Part shown: in pieces, positions 8,407-16,100 of the stretch | Numbering within the stretch: position 1 is the stretch's first letter | Layout: every line of letters starts with the position of its first letter | Source: JAADHG01 sp964418645 | Lineage (GTDB): Bacteria; Bacteroidota; Bacteroidia; Flavobacteriales; Flavobacteriaceae | Length of the DNA stretch: 64,000 bases | Assembly: GCA_964418645.1 (NCBI GenBank) | Contig: CAYQME010000004.1 | Location: 1 to 64,000 of the forward strand | Direction of reading: 5' to 3' | The notes under the pieces: model-generated | Seen by the model: the letters and a program-made list of their open reading frames with translations, nothing else | Told to the model about the DNA's origin: nothing | The model's database searches: none | Made by a program: the position numbers and the translations under genes

Positions 8407-8865
8407 TCAAATATTAATAGCTGTTGTAAACTTTACCTCATTAATCATGAATGTACTATGGGTACTCCCAATATGACTGATTGTTGTTAACTTTTCTACC
8501 ATAAACTCTCTAAAAGCTTTCATGTCGGCTACCAAAACTTTTAATAAATAATCGTAATCGCCACTAATATGATAACACTCAACTACTTCATTTAAATTAG
8601 CGATGTCCTTTTCAAATTTTATAACATAATCGTGTGTATGCTGAACAAGTTTAATATTACAAAACGCCACAAAAGATTTGTTTATCTTTTCTTTATTTAC
8701 GAGAGCTACATACTTCTCAATAATGCCTGCTTTTTCCAATTTTTTTATGCGCTCGTAAACTGCAGTAACCGATAAAAGTAACTTATTAGATAATTCTTTG
8801 TTTGTTTGCTTGCTATCCTTCTGTAATAATTCTAGCAAATTTCTGTCTATAGTGTCAAATGCCAT
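8407..8865 (-). CDS. Lrp/AsnC family transcriptional regulator
   Basis: Regulator of 152 residues with an N-terminal winged helix-turn-helix (about residues 4-60; LLQKDSKQTNKELSNKL followed by the recognition segment SVTAVYERIKKLEKAGII) and a C-terminal RAM/AsnC ligand-binding domain (about 65-145, with a SGDYDYLLKV segment). Such proteins form octamers and respond to amino acids. The divergent neighbour is a PLP-dependent sulfur amino acid enzyme, the obvious candidate target. The intergenic region holds several regularly spaced dyads (8894-9026) suited to cooperative binding. Confidence 0.93.
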   Translation of the reverse strand: MAFDTIDRNLLELLQKDSKQTNKELSNKLLLSVTAVYERIKKLEKAGIIEKYVALVNKEKINKSFVAFCNIKLVQHTHDYVIKFEKDIANLNEVVECYHISGDYDYLLKVLVADMKAFREFMVEKLTTISHIGSTHSTFMINEVKFTTAINI

Positions 8866-8893
8866 AATTGATAAATTTTCAGTAATCCTGAAT

Positions 8894-8909
8894 TTAATTT
8901 TAAAATTAA
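8894..8909. promoter_or_regulatory. Dyad 1 of the Lrp/lyase intergenic region
   Basis: A perfect 16-base palindrome, TTAATTTTAAAATTAA, centred at 8901.5, 28 bases upstream of the Lrp-type start codon. First of a series of dyads with centres about 33 bases apart. Confidence 0.4.
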
Positions 8910-8921
8910 TTATTTTTTTTC

Positions 8922-8949
8922 AATAAATCTAACATAGAATAGATTTATT
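8922..8949. promoter_or_regulatory. Dyad 2 of the Lrp/lyase intergenic region
   Basis: AATAAATCTA (8922-8931) and its exact inverse TAGATTTATT (8940-8949) flank an 8-base spacer; centre 8935.5. Ten-base perfect arms make it the strongest of the series and a likely regulator site. Confidence 0.5.
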
Positions 8950-8958
8950 TTCTAAATA

Positions 8959-8977
8959 TAATCATATATATTGATTA
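8959..8977. promoter_or_regulatory. Dyad 3 of the Lrp/lyase intergenic region
   Basis: TAATCA and TGATTA arms flank a 7-base AT spacer; centre 8968. It lies about 32 bases from dyad 2, close to three DNA turns. A weaker fourth dyad (TTGTTT-N3-AAACAA, 9012-9026) lies next to the lyase start. Confidence 0.45.
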
Positions 8978-9033
8978 TTAATCTAATTTTTATGACTTTT
9001 GTTATAACTAATTGTTTTCTAAACAAATTTATT

Positions 9034-10263
9034 ATGTCATTTAAACCTGCTAATAAAATTCAAGATTTACAGTACTTTGGTGAATATGGAGGAGTGAATC
9101 CTTCAATTTCTGATTCATCTACCTATACATTCCTATCAGCAAAAACTATGTTTGATACTTTTGAAGGTAATGCAGATGGCTGTTATTTATACTCTCGCCA
9201 CACAACACCATCAAACTTATACTTAGGCGAGACACTTGCTGCAATGGAAAGTACTGAAACAGCTAATGTTTCAGCCTCTGGAATGGGAGCAATTACTCCA
9301 GTATTGTTGCAACTATGTGAAGCTGGAAATCATATTGTTTCGAGTAGAACAATTTATGGAGGCACTTACGCTTTTTTAAAAAATTTCGCACCAAGATTTA
9401 ATATTGAAACATCTTTTGTAGATATTACAAAACTTGATGTAGTAGAAGCTGCTATTACAAAAAACACAAAAGTATTATACTGCGAATCTGTTAGTAATCC
9501 GCTTTTAGAAGTTGCAGATATTTTGGCATTATCAAATTTAGCCAAAAAACACGATTTAAAATTAGTAGTAGATAATACCTTTTCTCCATTATCTATTTCT
9601 CCTGCAAAACTTGGCGCAGATGTAGTGATACATAGCTTGACGAAATTCATCAATGGTTCTAGTGATACAGTTGGTGGCGTAGTTTGCGGTACTCAAGAAT
9701 TTATTGATAATTTGAGAAATGTAAATGATGGTGCATCAATGCTATTAGGCTCCACAATGGATAGTTTAAGAGCGTCCTCAATTTTAAAAAATATGAGAAC
9801 TCTTCATATTAGAATGAAACAACACAGTAAAAATGCTCAATACCTTGCTGAAAAATTTGAAGTAGATGGTTTAAAAACTGTGTATCCTGGTTTAGAATCA
9901 CATCCATCTCACATAACATTTAAATCTATGATGAATACAGAATATGGATTTGGTGGTATGTTAACTATTGATGTTGGCTCACTTAAAAATGCCAATGCTT
10001 TAATGGAGCTAATGCAGCATGAAAACTTAGGTTATCTTGCAGTAAGTTTAGGATTCTACAAAACATTATTTTCTGCTCCAGGAAGCTCAACTTCAAGTGA
10101 AATTCCTGAAGAGGAACAAATTGAAATGGGTTTAAGCGATGGGTTAATACGCTTCTCTATTGGACTAGATGACGATATTGAACGCACCTATCAAACCATG
10201 AGAATATGCATGGAAAATTTAAACATCTTAGAACCAAAAAACAGATTACAAGAAACTTTTTAA
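9034..10263 (+). CDS. Cys/Met-metabolism PLP-dependent enzyme (methionine gamma-lyase / O-acetylhomoserine sulfhydrylase type)
   Basis: PLP enzyme of 409 residues of the trans-sulfuration family. It shows the IYGGTYAF phosphate-binding loop, a DNTFSPLS segment and the PLP-lysine motif HSLTKFINGSSD. The ATG at 9034 (MSFKPANKIQ) is preferred; 21 further in-frame codons upstream read as an AT-rich leader that would run through the regulatory dyads. Where classical methionine gamma-lyases have Cys in the YGC loop this protein has Gly, so lyase activity on methionine is uncertain. A branched amino acid or methionine catabolic role under the divergent Lrp regulator is likely. A strong terminator follows. 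Confidence 0.85.
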   Translation: MSFKPANKIQDLQYFGEYGGVNPSISDSSTYTFLSAKTMFDTFEGNADGCYLYSRHTTPSNLYLGETLAAMESTETANVSASGMGAITPVLLQLCEAGNHIVSSRTIYGGTYAFLKNFAPRFNIETSFVDITKLDVVEAAITKNTKVLYCESVSNPLLEVADILALSNLAKKHDLKLVVDNTFSPLSISPAKLGADVVIHSLTKFINGSSDTVGGVVCGTQEFIDNLRNVNDGASMLLGSTMDSLRASSILKNMRTLHIRMKQHSKNAQYLAEKFEVDGLKTVYPGLESHPSHITFKSMMNTEYGFGGMLTIDVGSLKNANALMELMQHENLGYLAVSLGFYKTLFSAPGSSTSSEIPEEEQIEMGLSDGLIRFSIGLDDDIERTYQTMRICMENLNILEPKNRLQETF

Positions 10264-10287
10264 TTTTAAATTAAAATATATCTATTT

Positions 10288-10320
10288 AAAAAGGTCTGAA
10301 GTTAAACTTCAGACCTTTTT
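10288..10320 (+). terminator. Strong intrinsic terminator after the PLP enzyme gene
   Basis: AAGGTCTGAAGT (10291-10302) pairs perfectly with ACTTCAGACCTT (10306-10317) around a 3-base loop, preceded by As and followed by Ts. It ends the gene closing at 10263. Confidence 0.85.
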
Positions 10321-10388
10321 GTTTCATTTGCACAGCTAAGCCTAAAATCGTAACATTACATTCTTTAAAATTTAACTATTTACACTTC

Positions 10389-11873
10389 ATGGAAAGCCAA
10401 GACATAAAACCTAAACTACCACAAGACGAACATATTGTTGAAAACAAAGAATTAAACATTTGGGAAGCACTCATACCAGTTGTTGCTTTGGTTCTTATGT
10501 TGTTCTTTAATGTAAAATACGTATTTGGAGACGATGCTTTGGCTGGAAGTAATCAATTCATATTATTACTTGGTGCTTCTGTTGCAGCAATAGTAGGATT
10601 CTTTAACAAAGTAACTTACAAACAAATGCTTGAGGAAGTATCTGAAAACATTCAATCAACAACTGGAGCTTTACTTATCCTACTTTTCGTAGGATCTTTA
10701 GCTGGAACGTGGTTAATAAGTGGTATAATTCCGTCTATGATTTATTATGGATTACAAATACTAAATCCTAGTATATTTTTACCAGCTACTGTAATAATAT
10801 GTGCTATAATCTCTATAGCTACTGGAAGCAGCTGGACTACTTCGGCTACTGTTGGTATTGCTTTAGTTGGTATAGGAAATGCTCTAGGAATTAATCCGGG
10901 AATGACAGCTGGAGCTGTTATATCAGGAGCATACTTTGGAGATAAAATGTCTCCTTTAAGTGACACTACTAATCTTGCTCCTGCTATGGCAGGTGGAGAA
11001 TTATTTTCACATATAAAATATATGACCTATACTACTGTTCCAACTATAGTTGTAACATTGATAATTTTCGTTATTATAGGCTTTAATCTAAATGTTACAG
11101 GAAGCACAGATACATCTACTATGTTAGCATCAATAAAAGAATCTTTTAATATAACGCCTTGGGTGTTCATTGTTCCTGCCATTGTAATAGTACTTATTAT
11201 AAAAAAAACACCACCTTTAATTGCATTGTTAATTGGAACGCTATTAGGAGGGTTATTTGCTCTTATTTTTCAACCAGAAATATTAAAACAAATTACCGGA
11301 ACTGATGAACTTACTTTTATTTCAGGTTACAAAGGAATAATGAATGCGATAACGGTAGATACTTCTATAGCAACAAGTAGTGAAGAATTAAACGACCTTT
11401 TTTCTTCAGGAGGTATGTACGGAATGCTAGGCACTATTTGGCTTATTATTTGCGCGATGGTATTTGGAGGTGTAATGGATGCCATAGGAGCATTATCAAG
11501 AATAAGTAAATCTGTTTTAAATTTATTTGATACAGTGTTTGGTCTATTTGCAAGTACCGTAATTAGTTGTGTTGGGTTAAATGCTATTGCAAGTGATCAA
11601 TATTTAGCTATTGTTATCCCTGGAAGAATGTATAAAAAAGCTTTTGAAGACAAAAACTTAGCTCCTGAAAATTTGAGTAGAACTTTGGAGGATGCTGGAA
11701 CTGTAACTTCTGTGCTAGTTCCTTGGAACACGTGTGGTGCCTATCAAAGTAGTGTTCTAGGTGTAGATACTATGTCCTATGCAGGCTATGCTTTTTTTAA
11801 TTATTTAAGCCCTTTTACAACATTAGTGTTTGCTGCTTTTAAGATTAAAATCAAACAACTCACTACTAAATAA
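10389..11873 (+). CDS. Na+/H+ antiporter of the NhaC family
   Basis: Integral inner-membrane protein of 494 residues with about eleven hydrophobic segments, a cytoplasmic acidic N-terminus (about 25 residues) and NhaC-type conserved stretches: GSSWTTSATVGIALVGIG (about residues 139-156), SGAYFGDKMSPLSDTTNLAPA (about 178-198) and the late LVPWNTCGAYQSSVLGV segment. It probably exchanges internal Na+ for H+, in line with a marine lifestyle. It stands alone between a terminator and the peroxiredoxin promoter. Substrate specificity (Na+, or organic acid/Na+ exchange) is inferred from family only. Confidence 0.9.
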   Translation: MESQDIKPKLPQDEHIVENKELNIWEALIPVVALVLMLFFNVKYVFGDDALAGSNQFILLLGASVAAIVGFFNKVTYKQMLEEVSENIQSTTGALLILLFVGSLAGTWLISGIIPSMIYYGLQILNPSIFLPATVIICAIISIATGSSWTTSATVGIALVGIGNALGINPGMTAGAVISGAYFGDKMSPLSDTTNLAPAMAGGELFSHIKYMTYTTVPTIVVTLIIFVIIGFNLNVTGSTDTSTMLASIKESFNITPWVFIVPAIVIVLIIKKTPPLIALLIGTLLGGLFALIFQPEILKQITGTDELTFISGYKGIMNAITVDTSIATSSEELNDLFSSGGMYGMLGTIWLIICAMVFGGVMDAIGALSRISKSVLNLFDTVFGLFASTVISCVGLNAIASDQYLAIVIPGRMYKKAFEDKNLAPENLSRTLEDAGTVTSVLVPWNTCGAYQSSVLGVDTMSYAGYAFFNYLSPFTTLVFAAFKIKIKQLTTK

Positions 11874-11936
11874 TATTAATTTATTTTATCATAAAAAATT
11901 ATAATGTTATTGTTTCTGCACGTAGAAAGCAATCAA

Positions 11937-11944
11937 TATCTTTG
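11937..11944 (+). promoter_or_regulatory. -7 box TATCTTTG for the peroxiredoxin gene
   Basis: TATCTTTG followed by CA is a textbook Bacteroidetes -7 element, 29 bases before the ATG at 11974, with a TTG-containing -33 region around 11910. Confidence 0.65.
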
Positions 11945-11973
11945 CAACCTAATTTAAAATTTTAATAAAAAAA

Positions 11974-12612
11974 ATGGCAGTTTTAGTAGGAAAAAAAGCA
12001 CCTGAATTTAATGCTCAAGCAATAGTAAATGGTTGCGAGTTTGTAGATAGCTTTTCATTAGATCAATTTTTAGATAAAAAGCATGTTGTATTATTCTTTT
12101 ACCCAAAAGATTTTACGTTTGTTTGCCCAACAGAATTACACGCATTTCAAGAAAAACTTGAAGAATTTGAATCAAGAAACACTGTTATTGTTGCAGTATC
12201 TACTGATACTGAACAATCTCACTACGGTTGGTTGCAAATGGATAAAAATCAAGGCGGAATAAAAGGAGTTACATATCCTTTAGTTGCTGATACCAACAAA
12301 ACAATATCAAAAAATTATGATGTTTTAGCTGGTGATTATTTTTATGATGAAAATGATATGCTTAAAGCCACAGGTGAATTAGTAGCTTATAGAGGTTTAT
12401 TCTTAATTGATAAAGAAGGTATTGTACGTCATCAAATAGTAAATGACCTACCCTTAGGAAGAAATGTTGATGAAGCATTGCGAATGGTTGATGCATTGCA
12501 ATTTGTTGAAGAAAACGGAGAGGTTTGTCCTGCAAATTGGAATAAAGGAAAATCAGGAATGCAAGCTACTCACGAAGGTGTTGCTGAGTTTTTAGAAAAA
12601 CACGTGAATTAA
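11974..12612 (+). CDS. Typical 2-Cys peroxiredoxin (AhpC/Prx1 type)
   Basis: Thiol peroxidase of 212 residues. The active-site motif PKDFTFVC gives Pro44, Thr48 and peroxidatic Cys51; the resolving Cys185 lies in EVCPANW near the C-terminus, as in typical dimeric 2-Cys enzymes. An additional Cys21 is present. It reduces hydrogen peroxide and organic peroxides with thioredoxin or an AhpF-like reductase; no ahpF lies nearby. It faces katG convergently across a shared hairpin terminator. With katG and tpx it forms a three-gene peroxide defence block. Confidence 0.94.
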   Translation: MAVLVGKKAPEFNAQAIVNGCEFVDSFSLDQFLDKKHVVLFFYPKDFTFVCPTELHAFQEKLEEFESRNTVIVAVSTDTEQSHYGWLQMDKNQGGIKGVTYPLVADTNKTISKNYDVLAGDYFYDENDMLKATGELVAYRGLFLIDKEGIVRHQIVNDLPLGRNVDEALRMVDALQFVEENGEVCPANWNKGKSGMQATHEGVAEFLEKHVN

Positions 12613-12634
12613 TCTTTTTGCAAAATAAAACTAA

Positions 12635-12660
12635 AAAGCCTACTGAGTTCAGTAGGCTTT
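12635..12660. terminator. Bidirectional terminator between peroxiredoxin and katG
   Basis: AAAGCCTACTGA (12635-12646) pairs with TCAGTAGGCTTT (12649-12660) around a 2-base GT turn, with A and T runs on both sides. It serves the convergent genes on both strands. Confidence 0.8.
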
Positions 12661-12712
12661 CACTTTTTATATAATCAAAATCTGTTTCCTTATCATCAAT
12701 TTTACATTGAAG

Positions 12713-14908
12713 TTATACCAAATCAAAACGATCTAAATTCATCACTTTAGTCCAAGCTGCAATAAAGTCCTTAACAAATTTCTCTTGAGAGTCCTCACAT
12801 GCATAAACTTCTGCAAGTGCACGAAGCTCAGAGTTTGAACCAAAGATGAGATCGACACGAGTACCATTCCACTTGAATTCTCCTGTAGAACGATTAACAC
12901 CTTCAAATACGTCGTCAGAATTAGAAGATGCCTTCCATGTGATGTTCATATCAAGAAGATTTACAAAAAAATCATTAGTAAGTGTTTCTGGGTTCTTTGT
13001 AAAGACACCATACTGAGAATTATCATAATTAGTATTAAGAACTCGCATTCCACCTACCAAAACTGTCATTTCTGGAACCGAAAGCGTTAATAATTGTGCT
13101 TTATCAACCAACATTTCTTCAGCAGAAGTGTTATTAGAATTTTTTAAATAATTACGAAAACCATCGGCTATTGGCTCTAAAGCGGCAAACGATTCAATAT
13201 CAGTTTGTTCTTGAGAAGCATCTCCTCTACCTGGAGTAAACGGAACTACAATATCATGTCCAGCATTCTTAACAGCTTGCTCAATACCAGCGCAACCACC
13301 TAAAACAATTAAATCTGCCATAGAAATTGCTTTATTAAAGTTTTGTTGAATACCTCCAAGTGTTTGTAATACTTTAGCCAATTGAGGTGAGTTATTAGCT
13401 TTCCAATCTTTTTGAGGTGCTAAACGAATATGTGCTCCATTGGCTCCTCCTCTCATATCTGAACCTCGATATGTTGATGCTGAAGCCCAAGCAGTTGAAA
13501 CAAGTTCAGAAATAGTCAATCCTGAATTTAAAATCTTTCCTTTCAAATTAGCAACATCATCACTATTTACTAACTCATGTGATACAGCAGGAATTGGATC
13601 TTGCCAAATCAATTCTTCTGAAGGCACTTCAGAACCTAAATAACGAGAACGTGGTCCCATGTCACGATGTGTCATTTTAAACCATGCTCGTGCAAAAACA
13701 TCAGCAAAATCATTTGGCTTTTCGTGAAAACGACGCGAAATTGGCTCGTAAATTGGATCTAACTTTAGAGCCATATCTGCAGTAGTCATCATAAGGGCTT
13801 GTGTTTTAGAAGCATCACCAGCTCTTGGTGCCATTTTAGCGTTTGATTCAGTTGTTGGAGTCCATTGATATGCTCCTGCTGGACTCTTTGTTAATTCCCA
13901 TTCATATCCAAAAAGGACATCAAAAAACTCATGATTCCATTCAGTAGGGCTTGGTGTCCAAGCACCTTCAAGACCACTTGTAATAGTATCATCTCCTTTT
14001 CCAGAACCAAAAGTGTTTTTCCATCCTAAACCTTGTTCTTCAATTGTTGCTCCTGCGGGTTCTCTACCAACATATTTATCTGGATCAGCAGCACCATGAG
14101 CTTTACCAAAAGTATGTCCACCCGCAACGAGTGCAACAGTTTCTTCATCATTCATAGCCATACGCTTAAACGTTTCACGGATATCTACAGCAGATTTAAG
14201 AGGATCTGGATTGCCATTTGGTCCTTCTGGATTTACGTAGATTAACCCCATTTGAACAGCACCAAGAGGGTTCTCTAATTCTCTATCATTTGCATAACGT
14301 TTATCACCAAGCCATTCAGTTTCAGAACCCCAATAAATATCTTCTTCTGGTTGCCAAACATCTATTCGCCCTCCTCCAAAACCAAAGGTTTTAAAACCCA
14401 TAGACTCAAGTGCACAATTACCAGCAAGAATCATTAAATCTGCCCAAGAGATTTTCTTACCATATTTTTGTTTAATAGGCCAAAGTAATAGACGTGCTTT
14501 ATCAAGATTACCATTATCTGGCCAACTATTTAGTGGTGCAAAACGTTGCGAGCCAGAAGCTCCTCCTCCTCGGCCATCAGATATACGATAGGTGCCTGCG
14601 CTATGCCAAGCCATTCTTATAAATAAGGGTCCATAATGTCCATAATCTGCAGGCCACCAATCTTGAGAATTGGTCATCAATTCGAAAAGATCATTCTTCA
14701 CAGCATCCAAATTTAATTTCTTAAACTCTTTTGCATAATCAAAATCCTTATCCATAGGGTTTGTTAAGTTTGAGTGTTGCCTAAGAATATTCAACTTTAA
14801 TTGATTAGGCCACCAATCATTATTAGACGTACCTCCTCCTGCACTTTCTCTTATTACTCCATTTGAAAATGGGCACTTATCTCCATTATGTATTTTGTTG
14901 TTTTCCAT
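12713..14908 (-). CDS. katG: Catalase-peroxidase KatG
   Basis: Bifunctional haem enzyme of 731 residues removing hydrogen peroxide. The distal site RMAWH gives Arg98, Trp101 and His102; Tyr224 (LIYVNPEGP) and Met250 complete the Met-Tyr-Trp cross-link needed for catalase activity; the proximal haem ligand is His265 (GGHTFGKAH). The second, non-haem peroxidase-like half follows from about residue 430. No signal peptide is apparent, so it is cytoplasmic. It is divergent from tpx across a 261-base AT-rich interval that probably holds peroxide-responsive control sites, though I could not recognise an OxyR site by eye. Confidence 0.97.
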   Translation of the reverse strand: MENNKIHNGDKCPFSNGVIRESAGGGTSNNDWWPNQLKLNILRQHSNLTNPMDKDFDYAKEFKKLNLDAVKNDLFELMTNSQDWWPADYGHYGPLFIRMAWHSAGTYRISDGRGGGASGSQRFAPLNSWPDNGNLDKARLLLWPIKQKYGKKISWADLMILAGNCALESMGFKTFGFGGGRIDVWQPEEDIYWGSETEWLGDKRYANDRELENPLGAVQMGLIYVNPEGPNGNPDPLKSAVDIRETFKRMAMNDEETVALVAGGHTFGKAHGAADPDKYVGREPAGATIEEQGLGWKNTFGSGKGDDTITSGLEGAWTPSPTEWNHEFFDVLFGYEWELTKSPAGAYQWTPTTESNAKMAPRAGDASKTQALMMTTADMALKLDPIYEPISRRFHEKPNDFADVFARAWFKMTHRDMGPRSRYLGSEVPSEELIWQDPIPAVSHELVNSDDVANLKGKILNSGLTISELVSTAWASASTYRGSDMRGGANGAHIRLAPQKDWKANNSPQLAKVLQTLGGIQQNFNKAISMADLIVLGGCAGIEQAVKNAGHDIVVPFTPGRGDASQEQTDIESFAALEPIADGFRNYLKNSNNTSAEEMLVDKAQLLTLSVPEMTVLVGGMRVLNTNYDNSQYGVFTKNPETLTNDFFVNLLDMNITWKASSNSDDVFEGVNRSTGEFKWNGTRVDLIFGSNSELRALAEVYACEDSQEKFVKDFIAAWTKVMNLDRFDLV

Positions 14909-15169
14909 TAGTAAGATTATATTAAATTCTTAATACTTTAAAGATAGAAATTACAGACCAAAATAAAGCAGCATTATATTTTTAAAAATTATATTAAAAT
15001 TGATAAAATTTATTGAAACAAAATATTTAATCCATTAAACACTTGATGAAATTATTAAAGTTCCTTTTTAAAAAATCATGGTACTTTGTTTTTAAATAAA
15101 AAAAGTGAATATTCATTCTTTTAAAGACATAAATATTAGTAGTTTTAACGATTATTAAAAATAAAAAAT
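14909..15169. other. AT-rich intergenic region between divergent katG and tpx
   Basis: No gene is visible in these 261 bases. A near-match to the -7 element (GTACTTTG, about 15083-15090, + strand) is the best tpx promoter candidate. No clear OxyR-type dyad was identified by eye. Confidence 0.4.
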
Positions 15170-15676
15170 ATGGCAACAGTTACATTAAAAGGTAATCCAA
15201 TCCACACTTCAGGAACTTTACCAGAAACAGGCACTAGTGCTCCAAATTTTAGATTAGCAAAAGTTAATTTATCTGACGTAAGTCTTGAAGATTATAAAGG
15301 ACAGAAACTTGTACTAAACATTTTTCACAGCTTAGATACTGGCACTTGTGCAGCATCTGTTAGAGAATTTAATAAAGTAGTAACAAATTTAGATAACACC
15401 AAAGTACTTTGTATTTCAAAAGATCTTCCTTTTGCAATGTCGAGATTTTGTGTAGCAGAAGGTATTGAGAATGTAGAAATGCTTTCCGATTTTAGAAATG
15501 GTTCTTTTGGTAACGATTACAACTTAATATTTGTAGATGGCCCAGTTGAAGGATTGTTATCTAGATGCATCATAGTTTTAGATGAAGAAGGTAAAGTTTT
15601 ATATTCTGAGCAAGTCCAAGAAGTGGTAGAAGAACCTAACTATAAAGCTGCTCTTGACGCTTTAATGAATGACTAA
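15170..15676 (+). CDS. tpx: Thiol peroxidase Tpx (atypical 2-Cys), with an unusual active-site His
   Basis: Peroxiredoxin of the Tpx subfamily, 168 residues. Peroxidatic Cys60 and resolving Cys94 (SRFCVAEGI) occupy the expected places, and the overall length and the DFRNGSFG segment fit Tpx. The Prx signature PxxxTxxC reads HSLDTGTC: the normally invariant Pro is His53 (codon CAC at 15326-15328), while Thr57 and Cys60 are kept. Expected to reduce lipid or alkyl peroxides with thioredoxin. Its last codons overlap the start of the diacylglycerol kinase-like gene by 8 bases, so the two are probably co-transcribed. Confidence 0.92.
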   Translation: MATVTLKGNPIHTSGTLPETGTSAPNFRLAKVNLSDVSLEDYKGQKLVLNIFHSLDTGTCAASVREFNKVVTNLDNTKVLCISKDLPFAMSRFCVAEGIENVEMLSDFRNGSFGNDYNLIFVDGPVEGLLSRCIIVLDEEGKVLYSEQVQEVVEEPNYKAALDALMND

Positions 15677-16037
15677 AAAAGAACATTTCATTAGTAAACG
15701 TATTAAAAGCATAAGATATGCCTTTAATGGTGCGCTTTTGCTTTTAAAAACTGAAGCAAGTATAAAAATCCAATTTGTTATTGCTTTAATAATAACTGCA
15801 CTTGGATTTTATTACAATATTTCTAAAACAGAATGGATCGTTCAGATATTAGCTATTGGTTTAGTAATGAGTATTGAAGGCTTAAATACAGCCATTGAAA
15901 AAATATCAGATTTTATTCATCCAGAGCATAATACTAAGATAGGATTTATTAAAGATATAGCTGCTGGCGCTGTTTTTATTGCATCTGTTTTCGCTATACT
16001 TATTGGGTTTATTATTTATTTGCCAAAGGTTTTTTAA
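15669..16037 (+). CDS. Diacylglycerol kinase / undecaprenol kinase family protein (DgkA-like)
   Basis: Small membrane kinase of 122 residues with three hydrophobic helices. The family signature EGLNTAIEKISDFI is present in the second half, with the Glu and Asn that bind metal-ATP. In Gram-negative bacteria such enzymes recycle diacylglycerol; Firmicute relatives phosphorylate undecaprenol, so the lipid substrate is open. It overlaps tpx by 8 bases and is followed 63 bases later by ftsK. Confidence 0.9.
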   Translation: MTKKEHFISKRIKSIRYAFNGALLLLKTEASIKIQFVIALIITALGFYYNISKTEWIVQILAIGLVMSIEGLNTAIEKISDFIHPEHNTKIGFIKDIAAGAVFIASVFAILIGFIIYLPKVF

Positions 16038-16100
16038 ATACTATAACTATTAGGATAAACGTTAGTAATTTGTATTTTTGTTTTAGTGTAATGTATCTAG

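Noticed and set aside
8971..9033. N-terminal extension of the PLP enzyme from an upstream start
   Set aside because: The 21 extra codons are AT-rich, encode a hydrophobic stretch unlike the family N-terminus, and would run through the dyad region. The start at 9034 fits the family.
9034..10263. Naming the PLP enzyme methionine gamma-lyase
   Set aside because: The loop Cys characteristic of classical methionine gamma-lyases is Gly here; related enzymes with Gly have other activities.
13440..13643. Antisense open frames inside katG, lpdA, cusA, copA and ccsBA
   Set aside because: They are low-complexity shadows of well-conserved genes with no start context, signal or family resemblance.
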